Below, in pieces: positions 23,377-36,872 of a DNA stretch of 64,000 bases. Origin of the DNA: Heterodera schachtii (taxonomy: Eukaryota; Nematoda; Chromadorea; Rhabditida; Heteroderidae); assembly GCA_023374025.1 (NCBI GenBank), contig SIJG01000001.1:5254828-5318827 (forward strand), given 5' to 3'. The position numbers were made by a program, and so were the translations under genes. Numbering within the stretch: position 1 is the first letter of the stretch; each line of letters begins with the position of its first letter. The notes under the pieces are model-generated. The model saw only the letters and a list, made by a program, of their open reading frames with translations, was not told the origin of the DNA and searched no databases.

Positions 23377-26266
23377 ATGGCGGAAAGGAGTGGCGCCGGA
23401 CACACAAATCACAATGGAATTGCCACACTTTCCGAACGTAATGCGCACAGAACATCGGTGCAACAGGTGATTTTTGAGAAACAGAGGGCGCCATAACATT
23501 ACAAATAAAAAATAAATTTATATTTCATATAAATTTTGTATATTTTTATATAATCATTATACTTTAAACCCTACTTTATCTATGTTTATATATATCATTT
23601 TGTTTGTCTGTCTTCAGTGTCCTTCGTTTGCGCCGTTTAAACCAAATCGGGCATTAATTGTTTCAAAATCTTCGCTGCTTGAGTATGAATTTGATCGGAG
23701 AGGGCCTAAAAACGAATACAGCGGCCTTGACGACCCGCGTTTTCTCAAGGAGGTCACTGATTAAAAAAAATTGGGTAATACATCTTTAAATTTAGTTGAA
23801 TGTACAACAAATAAATGTGGAAGACCTTAGAATGAGGCATAAACTTCAGTTACATTATTTGGACACAATCGTTGAAGAATTGGAGTAAGAAGAGAAATGA
23901 ATAATTAAAATTAGATTTTACAAATTCATTTTAGGAGGCATAAAATTGAGTGGAAAATTGTCCGGCGTCGGCAGTATTCGGATGCACTTGCTCATTGGGC
24001 TGATTTAATCATTTCCGCGGGTGGCGATGGCACTTTTCTCACCGCGTCCAAACGAATTTCGGATGGCCGGAAGCCGGTGATTGGCATCAACACGGACCCT
24101 GTCGGGTATTCTTTTTCGGTTTTGATTTTAAATTCAATAAAACATAGATCCTTTCAATTCCTTTAACTTATAAACGAATTTTTAAATCCAAAGCTGTAAA
24201 ATGTTTGTATTTTCTTAGGTCCGAGGGTTTTCTTTGTCTTACGGGCAAATCGCGTCGGCCGGCAGACGAAGTGATCAGACAATTTCTCGAGGAGAGTTCA
24301 AAACCGAACTTTCAATGGATGCATCGCCAGCGCATTCGGGTGACCATTTTGAAATCGATGGGAGCCCACGACGAACGGTCACTTTCCTCCTCATCCATCA
24401 ACCAGCAGGTGAACTCACAGGCCCTTAACCAGAAACAAAATTCAGAAAGGGGGCGGCGGGGGCGTGACCCAACAAACTTTTTTTTTTTTTTAGTTTTTCT
24501 TTTCTTAAAAATTATGTCCTTTTAAAACAGAAAAAACAGTTTCTTTTGGAAAATCTTAACCAAAATTTCAGATGGCACAGTGTGAGCAAATGGAATTGCC
24601 AAGGAAAGATTCGATTTGTGATGACCAGGGAGACCAAACAGATGACGACGAGGTGTCGAACATGTCCAAAAAATCAAAATTCAGGTAATTGAAAATTGTT
24701 GGGTGTTTGATGTAATACGTGTTTGTGACTTTATTTTAGTTCTGACGATGAAGAACAATTGAACGAAAGAGCCGACGCTTACATAAATGGGGAAACTTCG
24801 CACAGATTGGCACTGAACGAAGTATTCATCGGTGAAAGCCATGCGGCACGAGTCAGCTATTACGATGTTCAGGTAATTTTCCAAAATTAAATTGTTAAAA
24901 TAAAATTTAAAAAACTTAGAGGGCAATGAAATAATCGAAAAGCTTTTATTTTACATTACCATTTTATAGATTGATTCTGTTTCAGTTTACATTACAGTGC
25001 AGCGGGACCGGGAATTTTGGGCTTAACCGGGACCGGGACCTTTTCGGGTTGAAAAACCGGGAATTTTTGGCTGGGAAAACCGGGAAAAAACCGGGACTAG
25101 TCCCGGTCCCGGTCAAAACCGGGACCTTGGTACTCAGTTGTCCGCTAACAGGTCCCGGTCCCGCTGCACTCTAGTTTACATGATCAAAATTAATGACTGT
25201 TTTAAAACTGTGCAAAGCCATAATAGGAAAGAGTCTCTTACTGATTGTGAAAATAGGCCATTATTAAAGCAAAATTCGATTTGTTTTCAGGGGGGGAGGA
25301 GAAGCACACTCATTGTCGATAAATAGGACGGTTTTCGGACAAATAATTTGATGAAAATGCCAAGGGCATAAACATTAAAAAGCAGAAAGACCCATCTCCA
25401 CCCCCTTTCAGGTTGACAACGGACCACTGACAAAGCAGAAAAGTTCGGGGATGACAATTTGTACCGGCACCGGCTCAACTTCTTGGTCTGCGATTTTACG
25501 TAAATTATTTCAAAAACTCCGTTCATAAACACAGGCATTACAACATAAATCGGCTGACCGAACAAACTTTGGGTGAAATTTTCACGGAGATGTCACTGAT
25601 GGGCATTTCACTGGACAGAGAAGTGGACAACGAAATGGTCGAGGAGATTTGTCGCCATTTTAATGCCAAACTCAAATTCGGCCCTGAGCAGAACAGTTCG
25701 GGCTTTATCATATTTATTATTACCCTAATTGGATCAGTCGCTCAATTTGTTGCTAAATGGGTTCGTTTATCCCATTTTCAGAAATGGCGTTCAGTGTTCG
25801 TGACCCCGTGTTCAATGCCACTTTCCCAAAGACACTTATCCGTGGATTTGCTCACAAAATTTTTTTAAAGGTATTTCCAAGGATTGCACTTCATTTCCCC
25901 CCTCTGCCGTTCCCCCCCCCTCGCCTCGTTTCCCCAGCAAAAAATTTTTCAAAGAAAAATCTTATTACTACGTTTTTTATAAGAAAATTTATTGAAAAAA
26001 TTTTGAAAGCTATTCGGCTAATTTTTTTCAAATTTTTCCAAAAATCGCTGAAAATTTTCAATAAGAATTTTTTAAGAGATTTTCTTATTAAAAAAAACTT
26101 GAGATTCCATCCGCAATTTCCCTTTCAGTCTCGCTGCACCCATGCCGACCTTATCTTAGACGGCTCCACTTCAATTCCATTCAACCGCGGCACAGAAGTT
26201 CTACTGGAAATTCATTCGGAAGATGCACTTCGAACCGCAGTGTTCAAATCGGAAGACCGAAGCTGA
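23377..26266 (+). CDS. NADK2: Mitochondrial NAD kinase (NADK2 type)
   Basis: Phosphorylates NAD+ to NADP+, in animals inside mitochondria. Eleven GT-AG exons (23377-23466, 23618-23752, 23796-23884, 23935-24105, 24219-24408, 24572-24684, 24740-24872, 25412-25485, 25535-25695, 25782-25870, 26129-26266) give 460 residues. The diphosphate-binding motif is SAGGDGTFLTAS, followed by PVIGINTDP and SEGFLCL. Further family blocks are LNEVFIGESHAARVSYYDV, KQKSSGMTICTGTGSTSW, NINRLTEQTL and the C-terminal DLILDGSTSIPF; all match NADK2 rather than cytosolic NADK. An acidic Ser/Asp-rich insert (exons 5-7) separates the lobes. I start at the first in-frame ATG; an upstream exon could add a targeting peptide. 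Intron 7 holds a MITE. Confidence 0.92.
24993..25172. mobile_element. CCGGGACC-rich palindromic MITE in NADK2 intron 7
   Basis: A 180-bp insertion with near-perfect terminal inverted repeats, AGTGCAGCGGGACCGGGA at the left and its complement ending CCCGCTGCACT at the right. The interior is a series of ACCGGGA/TCCCGGT motifs in both orientations. AGTTTACAT flanks it as a 9-bp direct repeat (24984-24992 and 25173-25181). Confidence 0.85.
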
Positions 26267-29200
26267 TCAGCCAATTGCACCGATGGCGGGGGATTTTGAG
26301 GTAGACAAAGAATAGAAAACACCAAATGTTCAAATTGCCTCGCCAAATGGTCATTTCATTTCTTTCGGTTCATCCATTCAAATGTTTCTGTTTATGTGCC
26401 GTTTTTCTTTTGTTTGGGTATTTATTTACCACTAAAAACTCCCTCCTAATTTAATAGTAATGTCAATAAATTTGCCATTTTCCCCTTCGCATTTCATTTT
26501 TATTTAACTGTTTCGAATGTTTTCTTCGGTTGTTTCTTCATTTTGCGCATTTGCTCATTTATTGTTATTATTGAATGAGTGACATTTTGTTTTATTTGCC
26601 AAAGTTAAAATTTAAACAAAACATTTGACGCCCACTAATTCAACAAAATATTTTAGAAGAAAAGACCGCTTTTTTAACCTCCTTCAACGACTTTTTTAAT
26701 GGGATCATAAAACACATAGTTATCATGAGTTTTCCATCGCATTTTCACTCAACGATCTGAAAACAAATGCACATGGAGGGGAAGAGAAGGGAGGGGAGGG
26801 GGGGGGAGTCATTAACACTAATGAAACAAATGAGGGAGAGGAAAAAGGGGGGGGGGACAAACAAGCCAAATTGGGAGGGGAAGACACACAGTTGGCCTTT
26901 AGTCCCTCCTCAAATGAACGAAAATAGCCAAAAAGTATGTGTGACTGACAATGAGTCGTCGTTTGATCAGCAGCCGAAGGGTTTCTCCGGCAAATCCTCT
27001 TATTATAAGCCATGGGTTGTGATTACGAGGAAATCAAATTCTATTTTTTCTTGATCTGTGCATAAACGGCACCGCCTTTTTTGCCCGACCGAAATTTGTC
27101 GCTGACGGAATTTTTAATTCGCCGTCGGAAGGAAGTAATTAATTTTAGGTTTATATTTATTATTTATTGCCACTGTCCCCCGTCCCTTCCTCACCAAAAG
27201 CATTTGTAATGTAAGGCGAACAACAACAACCATTGGTTGTTCTTTTTATGCTTGTGCAGGTTTCATGGTTTTCTTCGTCGCTGACGCTGTTGCTCTATGA
27301 GAGACCAATTTCTCGCCTTTTTTCTTTCCTTTTTTTTGCATGGTCTCACCAATAAATTGGTGATAAAATTGAATTTTTATTTTTGCAATTCCAAAACATT
27401 TAAATTAAAAATTTATTCGTGGATAAAAATATATTTTGTTCAGCGCCGTTTCGGTTGCTCTTTAGTTGAATGACGAAAACGAAGAAAACACATTGACGAA
27501 ACTAACTCCGTCCGTCCCCTGCTGATAATAATCTAATGACGGCTTTGGTTTATTTGCTTTCTTCTTATCCATAATTATTATTGTGGTTTCGTTCCGTTCG
27601 TCATTCATATCATTACATAATTAAGGGGCATTAGTGTAACTATTTTTGGCAAATAAATAAATAATGCATTAATTGCCCAAATCACTGTTAAATTACAATA
27701 TTTGATTGCCTCTTCCCCCGCTGCTTTCTCTGTTTCACCACATTAACTCAAACAATTATTTACTGCAATTAGTGCGCTGAAAGGGAAGTAAAACTTTCCT
27801 TTGTCTGTGCCGCCCTTCCCAAATTTCGTTTATTACACAAAGAAAGGCACAACAAAACGCAAATGCCTAAGCATTTCTCTCTCATTATATTAAATTTTCT
27901 GGGAAATTCCTCGGGGAAATATTCAAATTGAATTAACGGACGGACCTCCCACCACCGCCGTCGCTTTCTTTTCTTTTTTTTTTTTGCTTTTGTTCCAAAA
28001 ACCAACAAAATCGCCTCGAGCAAAGTGATCTTTCGTGGTTTCTTTGACGGGGCGGGGCCGACCAAAGGGGGGGGGGGAGAGAAGGGAGAAAGGTCTTTCA
28101 TCAGCAGTTTTTCTCTCCTCTCTCTCTCCCTCTCTCTCCTTCACTCATTCTCTCTTTCCCCTCCCCCGTCTCTTCCGCCCCTATCCTTCGATCACTCACT
28201 CATTCACTGATTCATTCATTCCCACCCTTTCCCCCTCCCTCCCTCTCTCTCTCTCTCCCTCCCTCTCTCTCTCTCTCTCTCTGTCAACGCCCTTTCCTCC
28301 CCCCTCCCAATCACTTCATTCATCATCAAAAGCGCAATGAATAATGAATGGCTCCGATTGTCTGTTGGTGTGCCCATTTATTTATATGTAACACATCGCC
28401 GGTCGTTCCCCGCTCAAAGATTGGCGCTGTTAGCCGTATTTAAGGGCGAGTGCAACTCATTTCTTCTTGTCACTTGTTGCTCATTCGATCACTTTCCAAT
28501 TCGCCCTCAAATTAGCAAAATTCAAAACATCAAAGCACCAATTAATTTGTACAAAGATCTCTTTTGAAGCACAAATTACCCATGGGAATGAATGGTACTC
28601 CCAAAACCAACCAAATCCCAAGGAAAAATGAATGAATCAGATTTGATCACCTTAATTTAATATTTTCAATTGCCCAAACATTGGAATTTTCGGAATGTGC
28701 CGTCCTTGGTCGCTTCGTCGGGTCGGTCGGTGTTGGGAATGTCTCTCCCCCGCCTTCGCTTCGTCTCCCCATATTTAATATTTTCTTCCTCCCTTTTGTC
28801 CTTCCTCCGTTTCCGATGTCCCTTTGCTCTTCCGCGCATTCTTTGGGCGGTGCGTAATTCGTACATAACTCGTAACTGTCCATAACTCATCATAATCATA
28901 ATCACCCCTTTCCCCCTTTTCTCTTCTCTCCTCCCCCGCCCCATTCAGCGCACTGTGACGTCGTCGTACAATAAATAATGTTGGACTGAATTATATAAAT
29001 TGACTGACTGTTTAACAAAACAACACTCATAATTCATAATTCCTCAGTCTGAAAACATTCGCATCAAATGAGAATGAATGCACACGGAGAAGTGAATTTG
29101 TTTTCAAATTAAATTCTCACGAATTTATTTAATTTAATAAATATTTTCATTAAATTTTTCACTTTAAAATTAATTTAATAGTTTGTAATTAAAACTATAC

Positions 29201-29811
29201 CCAAATATCGCTTAACTTCCTCAACCATTTCCCCCCCCCATCGATTTTAATCTCTTTTGACTCTCTTTTCGGTTTTCCGACTTCTTTGTGCCTTTGCCTT
29301 TGCACGGCCTTCGATCGCATTACCAGCGAAGGTCAACAAAGAAACAAAGCATTAACAAATGCGATTATCGCTCTGCGTTTTGCATGTTGAGAATGGTAAA
29401 TCAAAGTGACCATTAAAAAGGCATTTATTTATTTATTTTTCCTTTTTCATTACTTTTCTTTTCCCTTTTCTTTTCCCTTTTCTTTTCCCTTTTTTCTTTT
29501 CCCTTTTTTCTTTTCCCTTTTCTTTTCCCTTTTCTTTTCCCTTTTCTTTTCCCTTTTCTTTTCCCTTTTTCTCCTCGCGTTCTTTCGTCTTTCGCTGTGT
29601 GTTCCGAATTAAAAAGTGCACTTCGTTCGTTCATTTTCGTTTTCCCATTCGCCCATTTTAATCTCAAAACATTCATTTGGCGTTCAAAAGGGAGGCGAAG
29701 TGTAAAACGACCGATGGATTCATTCATTAATCGAAAGATCATTGCCATTCTTTGTCAAATTACCAAAACTTTAAAGTATTATAGCGTTTATTTTAATTTT
29801 CTGATTTCGAA
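26267..29811. other. Intergenic region, NADK2 to F-box gene
   Basis: About 3.5 kb without a supportable gene. The first part is A/T-rich 3' flank. The middle has opposed G-run and C-run tracts (26795, 26850, 28065) and a TC-rich stretch at 28110-28290. The right end carries a pentamer/hexamer pyrimidine repeat. Two short non-repetitive frames at 28337-28567 (+) and 28666-28944 (-) have no recognisable domain or convincing splice partners. Confidence 0.55.
29453..29572. repeat. (TTTTCCCTTTTC)n pyrimidine tandem repeat
   Basis: About ten copies of a CCCTTTTCTTTT-type unit with small length variation, purely pyrimidine on the plus strand. Such a mirror-like homopyrimidine tract could form triplex DNA. 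Confidence 0.9.
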
Positions 29812-31479
29812 ATGCCAAATTCAATTAATCGCCTCTTCCGTCGCTTGCGCGAAAGCCATGGTGACGGTGGGAAAAAGCCAAAAAAGGCATCGGTCGTTTC
29901 GGGCTGTTGTTCGCGCAGAACGTCCTCCACTATTTCTCAGCCGTCAAACAGAAAAGTGGGATTGACTCGGATAACTCTCCCCTTTTTGATCTTCCACAAT
30001 TTCCTCCCTCGCAGATGTCCGTCCCCGTCAAATGCAAATGCCATTTCGATGGTCCGCTTTTGCCCGAGGCGCTCCTTTTTCGCATTTTCGACGGCGTCGA
30101 CAGTCCTTTCGAACTTTTTTCGCTGCGACTTACCAACAAAAATTGTGCTGACTTTGTCCGCTCAAAAATCAGCGTAATTTGCCAGCATTGGTCCAAATGA
30201 TTGGCATTATTCATTCGTCCTCTTCAGCGTGTCTCTGAGATGGACCTTCGCCGCGTCTCTTTTGACCAATTGTCTTCGCTGTCTGCCAATTCGTCCGGCA
30301 CTTCCGCCCAATCGGAGACCACAGTGATTTTGCAAGGGGAGCAGTGGTGAGGGCACTCGTTCATTAAGCGTGGTATATTATAATTAATGAAAATCGGCTG
30401 TTAGGCATGTGCACCCCAGCGGATACAAAGTGTTGTGCCGGATGCGACCGGCCAACGACGGAGAGACGGACAACGAAAAAGACAAAAACAAAGCGAACGA
30501 TGAGTCATCGGCCTCCAATCCGTCGGAGGACACTTCCACCGGCACGGAAATGGTCGCCACAAAATTGGCACATTTTGTAGGGTTTTGCGTCCTTTTCAGT
30601 TATGCCTCGAAGTGCTTGTCGATGAGGAATGGACCAGCCGCGAGATTTCCATCCTTTGTTCGTTGGTCAACGAATTCCGACATTCCGTCCAACGGATTAG
30701 CGTCGACGCACCCATTTTTGAATTGGTGCGTAACAGCGAATTTTTGACACATTTTTTTTGGCATTTACCATTTCCAAAAATTTCTCTGGTTGTGAGTGTT
30801 TCAATTCGTGCTCACTTATTTTCAGATTGTCGCCAATTTTGCCTCCATCGATTTGAACCGGTGGTTTGCCTACCAATGCTTTGTCAAAGCGGTGGACGAC
30901 GGTCAAATGGGCGCCTCACTTAACAAAATGGCCGCTCAACTTCGTCACCATGACGAGGCACTCACTGAATTGGCATTTTGCAACGGATTAACCTCAATTA
31001 CAGAATGACCAAATGGAATTTGTGCCGCGCACAAGCGAATTGTATTGGCCGAACGCGAAAACCATTCTGATCAGAACCACCGAACGCGAGTCGGTCCATT
31101 TGGCACGGTGAGAGTGCCTTTGGGAAATGGCCAAGTGGGCTGGGCCATCATCGGTCTTTTGGCATGGCATTGATTGCCTTTTGAGTGTGCCCTTTTTGTT
31201 GTGTCCGTCCCTCCCCCCCCCTTAATTTTCTCCCTTTTTACTCCCCCCCCCCCCCCTCAAAGAGTGCTCTTCTACGGCGTTCGTTCCACTCTTTTTATGG
31301 ACCGTCGTCGCCTCGACCGTCTCGCGCTTCTCGTCAATGTTGCGGATGCCGCAATTGCGCAGCTTTCGATGGCCGACCGTCCCAAGGAATTGGTGCGCAA
31401 TTTGTACCATTTCCGTTGCTGGGCCGGCTCGCCCGGCTTCGACGACCGTTTCTCGCAGCAGTGGCGTTGTGTGGCGTAG
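29812..31479 (+). CDS. F-box-like domain protein, otherwise unknown
   Basis: A predicted protein of 382 residues in eight exons (29812-29955, 30015-30173, 30228-30346, 30405-30552, 30600-30725, 30826-30957, 31004-31107, 31263-31479). A basic Lys/Arg/Ser leader of about 48 residues is followed by GPLLPEALLFRIFDGVDSP and ELFSLRLTNKNCADFV, which fits the first two helices of an F-box (leucine/proline start, then a conserved R-L-x-x-K/V-C region). If so, it recruits substrates to an SCF ubiquitin ligase. The rest has no repeats I recognise, only an acidic Asn/Ser/Thr insert (residues 150-190). The intron after 30957 starts with GC and is 46 nt long, like its neighbours. An apparent 23-nt intron was rejected in favour of a 47-nt one from 30553. 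Confidence 0.7.
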
Positions 31480-33447
31480 CCAAAAGCGCACCGACAAAAG
31501 CCGCGCCATTCCTTCGCCCTTATTTTTGCTTTTCCTTTCCATTCGCCTTTTCTTGGCTCATTTCCGCCGTTTCGCCTTTTGTTTTTTTTTGTCCTCCTCA
31601 AATATCTCATCATCATTCCCTTCTCCATTCATTCGCTTTCTTTCACTTTGTTTTTTGTTTTTATTTTAATTTTTTCGTTTATTTTTTAATTTTAATTTAT
31701 TTATTATTCTCGGGGTTTGCGCTTTTCTCATCGGCAGACAAACATTCTCTTAAATGCCTTATTTTGAGATGAGTTCGCTCCTGAAATGTCTCCCCGCCTT
31801 TCTCCGATCACTTTTTCCCCCTTTTTTTTTGTTTGCCTTACGAATTATGTTTTTTTTTCTCTTATTCCGTCCATTAACTTTTCTTTCTTTTTCCTTTTCG
31901 CTTATTTAATCACTTTTTTCATTTTGTGTACTTTCAATGAACAGACCATTCGCTTCTCTTTTGCCAATGTTTGTTCTTTTCTTCCCACACTTTCGTTGTT
32001 CGTTCGTTCGTTCTTCAATCTTTTAAATTCAAAAAGTGTTCTTTGAGTGAGTGCTTTCTCTTCTTCTTTTGATGTTTTGCCATTCTTTTGGCATTTTTTT
32101 CCCTCTGCGAATTTTGTTGCGTTTATTTCATTTTTTATGGTAATTTTATCGTTTTGCTTTTTGTAATTTAAATGTTTTGGCACAATACCAACGGATTTAT
32201 GTATTAATCGCATTTTTCATTCGTTTTTTTTTTAAATTAAAATTTGTCATCGGCGAAAATGCCTTTGGAATATAAAAAATATAAAAGTAAAATTAGCCGA
32301 AAATTGTCCCACGGTTAAACATTTGTTCTTTCCAAACGGAAAAACAAAACAAAAAGGGAATGAATGATGAACAGTTGACGCAAACCAAACGGAAGCATTG
32401 GCATTTGTCTGGCAAATCTTTTTTCTTCGTTCCCGAACTTTGGCCCTTCAAAATATTGGCAAGTGTTCCCCCGGGGAAAGCTCAGTTTTAAAAAAATTTT
32501 TGCTCTTTTCTTTCATTTTTTCCGTTCCGTTAATTGAGCAATTCCATCCCAAAAACAAAGCCAAATCGTCTCAAAAACACAGCACACATTTATTACTGCG
32601 ATAAATAAAAAATTTGTCCGTTTTATTTTAAAAAATAAATAATCAAAATATATCTGCGAAATTAATTAAAGTATTTAATCCCTAATTAAAAAAATATTTG
32701 TTTGTACAAAAACACAAATTTCCCTTTTCAAATTTTGCCGTGGGGGAGACAAATGAAGGAGAGGGAGGAAATTAGGCGGCACTCCCCCAGGGGGAATGGT
32801 GCCATTTCAATCGACTAAGGGGGGAGGATGCCAAATCCGTTCGTTTTTTTCTCTGCCTCTTTTCCCTTCGTTTCCTTTTCACGTGACCTTTTCTCCGCAC
32901 TATTTCTTCCCTCTCTTTCCCTCACATTCTCTCCAATTTGCACATTCTTTTCGTTTTGTCTCCGGAGCAAACTCCGCAGACGGAGCGCACCGCGAAAGGG
33001 CCAAAGGGGGCGCCATTTGTGCCATCGCACGGGCGCCTTCTCCCCCCGCCGCCGCAGTGAATTTATCCGGAGGCAAAATTACCTTCAAATGACCAAAGAA
33101 TGGAAAAGAATTAACTTTACAAAACTGCTCATAATTAGAAATAAGGTTCATATACAAAAATGAGTCAGCATAACAAATTACCCCTTTCATCCCATTGGTT
33201 TTGCCGTGTGTTTTTTATCTTCTCAAATGAAAAGAATCGGCCGATGGATTAACGGGCGAATGAATGGGCACTCAACGGCACAAACATATACGCATAATCA
33301 TCAAATCATTTATCATTTGATATCCCTCCAATTCCGATTCCTATTTTCTTTTTGTTCTGCCTTCCCTTTTGACTCCGATCACTTCTCAGAATATCCCAAA
33401 TTTGCCATTGATCGCTAATTCCGATCAGTTCCTCTCATTCGTCCATT
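31480..33447. other. Intergenic region, A/T- and T-rich
   Basis: Mostly T-rich sequence after the F-box gene, with several poly-T tracts and no AG/GT-bounded open segment of normal composition. A CCCCAGGGGG-type palindrome lies at about 32786. The stretch before 33448 should contain the promoter and leader of the SLC7 gene. Confidence 0.55.
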
Positions 33448-36400
33448 ATGACTTTGTCTCTGATGGTCGAATTGGAACAGCACCACCACCAGCAGCAGTA
33501 CAGTCAGCTGTTTGGCACTGACGACACTTTGGTGCCAACAGTCGTCTCATCCAATGGCATTTTGACTCAATCGGCGCCAATGTTTGGCACCGCCGGTGAC
33601 GCCAATCAAACATTGGCTGCCGATGGAATTTCGATTGCAACAACCGCAGCGGGCAATGCCGGTGACTGCGCCACCGGCGATTCGTCGTCGTCGACCCCCT
33701 CTCTGCCCGACGACAGTTGCGGCGACGCGCGACGACCGTCGGCGATGGCAAAACGCGTCGACGACGGCCCTTCCGCGCCCTATAAAATGGGCTATTTCGG
33801 CGCAACATCGTGGGCAATTTCAAATTCACTTTTGGGGCTTTTCAAGCCAAGACTTTCCAAAATATTTAATTGATTCCCCCCCCCCCCCCATTTTCAGTTA
33901 TGTCATTGGCAATATCATCGGTTCCGGCATTTTCATCACTCCGTCCACCGTCGTCCGTTGCACTGATTCGGTGGCACTTTCCCTCTTAGTTTGGGTGGTC
34001 GGTGCTCTGATCGCTTTTCTCGGTTCCCTCTGTTACATTGAGCTTGGCACCAGCATAAGAGAAGCGGGTTGTGACTTTGCCTACATTTGCTACGTGAAAT
34101 GGTGATTCAAATGCCGGGCTTATTTATTCATTATTATTTTTTGTAATTATTTTAATTCAAATTATTATTAATTTTACATTTTCTCTCTCTTCCCAAAGGC
34201 ATTCCATTGCCTTCTCTTTCATGTGGGTGTCCGTTCTGATGACTTACCCCGCCACAATTGCCGTCATCGCCGAAACGTTCGGCCAATATTTAATGGAGGG
34301 CCTTCGCCACTTTTACGCCGTCCCCGCCGAATGGGCGCCCGTGGCACAGAAATGTTTTGGCATTGCGCTTCTCTGTAGGTGCCAATTTCAAAGCAAAACA
34401 AAGGCATTTGCCAACAATTCCCCCCAGGGCTTATCACTTGGATGAATTTCTTTGCAATTGGCAAATTCGCCGCGCGTTTTCAAATTGCGGCAACAGTGGC
34501 CAAATTGGTGCGCATTTTCAATTTTTGGGAAATATTTATTTCTTAATTTATATTTTTTATTAATTAATAATTTAATTAATTTCAAATTCTCAGCTCTCTT
34601 GCGCTTTGATTATTGTGATGGGCTTTTATCATTTGTTCTTCAAAGGGGCGGCATTTGAGCAGACAATGGACCAAAACACAAAGTGAGAAAACGGAGGACA
34701 GAAAAGGAAAAACAAAATAATTAATAATTTATTAATTAATGATTAAGATGGAATGTTGGCGAATTAATGATGGCACTTTACGGGGGACTTTATGCGGTAA
34801 AATATTAAAAAATCAAATTTAATAGGAAAGATATTTTACACTACAAATGTTTTAATTTCCCTTTTCAGTACAGCGGTTGGGACATTTTAAATTACGGCAC
34901 CGATGAAATTCAAAAACCGCGGAGGTATTTTTGTTTTTCTTTTTAATTTAATTATATTTTTATTTTTTGATTTTTAGAAATGCTCCCCTCGCTTTACTCA
35001 GCGGAATTCTCATTGTTTTTTTGATCTATTTTTGCATAAACATTGCCTTTTTTGCGGTCCTCGACATTCACACGATGAAAACGAGCAACGCAGTGGCAGC
35101 GGTAAACATCAAAGGGACCAATTAATTAATTAGGCAATTATTACATGCTGATTAACAAGTGTTTTGTCGTCCATTTTATTCATTTTGTGTTATTTCTTCG
35201 CAGTTATTCAGCCAACGCACTTTGGGCCCATTCAGCGAAGCCATTCCTTTTCTGATTGGCATTTTACTGGTCGGCTCACTAAACTCCAATTTGTTCTGCG
35301 GCTCTCGTTACATGTACGCGGCGGCACGGCAAGGTGAAGAAAGGGCGGAAAAAGGGGACGAAGCGGAGAAAATTGACAATTCTCGGGGGAATATCGAGCC
35401 GAGAGGGATTTGAGGGATTTCGGATTATTCTGAGTCAGAAATTAATGGGGAGAAAAGTGAAATGGGAGGGGGGGGGGAGGGATTGTCTGTTTGCTTAAAT
35501 TGTTGTTTCCCTCTTTTGTCAGGTCAGTTGCCCTCCTGCTTCAGCTGTGTGAATGCCGTCAATGAAAGTCCGCGTGTTGCGGTGTTTGCCCAGGCAATTC
35601 ATTCATTCGCTCTTCGCTTTTCCTTTCATTGTCCAATTTTAGTCCGCCCTTGCCGTGGCCATTTCTTTTGTCGGCGATTTGGACGGTGAATTTCCCTGTT
35701 AATTAATTAATTAATTAATTGCCTAATTTCCCTCCTTTGATCACTTCCATTAATTAATTATTTTGCTTTCCTTTTCTAATTGTTTGATCATTTCGTCATT
35801 CCCCCCCCCTTTTTTCAGCTTTAATTGGCTACGTTATGTTCGGCTTTTGGGCCCAACGTGTGTTCACTCTGTGCGCTCTTCTGACCATTCGCTATCGTCA
35901 AATCCCCGTCCATTCGGACGCCATTCGAATTCCGTTGCCTTGGTCGGTTTCGGTTGTCGGTCTGATCACTTCCCTTTTTTTTTTCACCATTTCCTCTTCC
36001 TCCTATTAATCACTTTTTCTTATTATTTTAAATTTTCTTTTTTATTATATTTGATCAATTCTTTTTCAATTTTCCTTTTCCGATCACTTTCCCTCTCATT
36101 TCCCTTTAGCATTTTTCTCTTCCTTCTGATCAACATCGTTCTCGTGGCCATCCCAATTTGGCGTGAGTTCGCCGTCACTTCGCTTGGCATTTCCATTTGT
36201 GTGCTTGGCCTCGGCTTTTACTTTGTCTTCTTCCGTTCTCCCAATGGCACTTCTTCTTTTCTCTCCTCTTTAAATGGTCAATTTGCTCTTTATTTATTTT
36301 AAATTTAAATTTTTAAATTTAAATTTCAGAAAAGTCCACTTTTTTCGCCTCAATTCTTTTTGACGCTTTGCCCGACTTAAAGCAGCAAAATCTGGGCAAA

Positions 36401-36737
36401 AAGGTGAAAAAATTGCTTATCCATTCATCTTTTTGTTTTATTTTTTAACTTTTCCCTTACCGTACTTTCGTTACCGTTTTCATTTCGTTTACCGTATTCC
36501 TCCACAGCATCCCACCGTCCTTTTGCCTTCCGATTCCCAACGTGAGTTGCTACTGCCCACCAAATTCGACTCTTTGGATGATCAGCAATCGGCCGATTTG
36601 CCAAGTCCCACGGGTGATCCGTCCCTTTCGGGATTTAAATTAAATTAAATTTGCATTTTACAGTACCCGACCTGCATTCGGACGAAAAGAATACGATGAT
36701 AAGAAACGGAAGTGCCACCGGACTGAGAATGTGGTGA
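33448..36737 (+). CDS. SLC7 family amino-acid transporter (LAT light-chain type)
   Basis: A plasma-membrane amino-acid exchanger of the APC fold, of the kind that pairs with an SLC3 heavy chain. Sixteen exons give about 642 residues. A hydrophilic 115-residue N-terminus with a HHHQQQ patch precedes TM1, which carries the substrate-binding GSGIFITP motif. Other family blocks are GALIAFLGSLCYIELGTSI, TWMNFFAIGKFAARFQ, the TM6 unwound segment YAYSGWDILNYGTDEI with KPRRNAPLA, GSLNSNLFCGSRYMYAAARQG and ESPRVAVF. Twelve hydrophobic segments are visible. The intron after 35593 is GC-AG (49 nt); no GT donor exists there. I prefer a last intron from 36614 to 36663, ending the protein at 36737; without it the stop is at 36648. 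The heavy-chain cysteine was not assigned. Confidence 0.92.
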
Positions 36738-36866
36738 AAGAAAGCGAAGCGAAAGAAGACGGACAATGCCTAAAAGCTTTACATCCCTTAATTACTCATG
36801 TTGATTTTCACCAAATGTTATTGTATTATGTATATTCTTTCTGTTTTTTCATTATTTTCATTTTTG

Positions 36867-36872
36867 AATAAA
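36867..36872 (+). terminator. Poly(A) signal AATAAA of SLC7 gene
   Basis: AATAAA lies about 130 bp after the preferred stop codon in A/T-rich sequence. Confidence 0.5.

Noticed and set aside
30568..30590. A 23-nt intron in the F-box gene
   Set aside because: Too short for splicing. A donor at 30553 gives a 47-nt intron of normal size and keeps frame.
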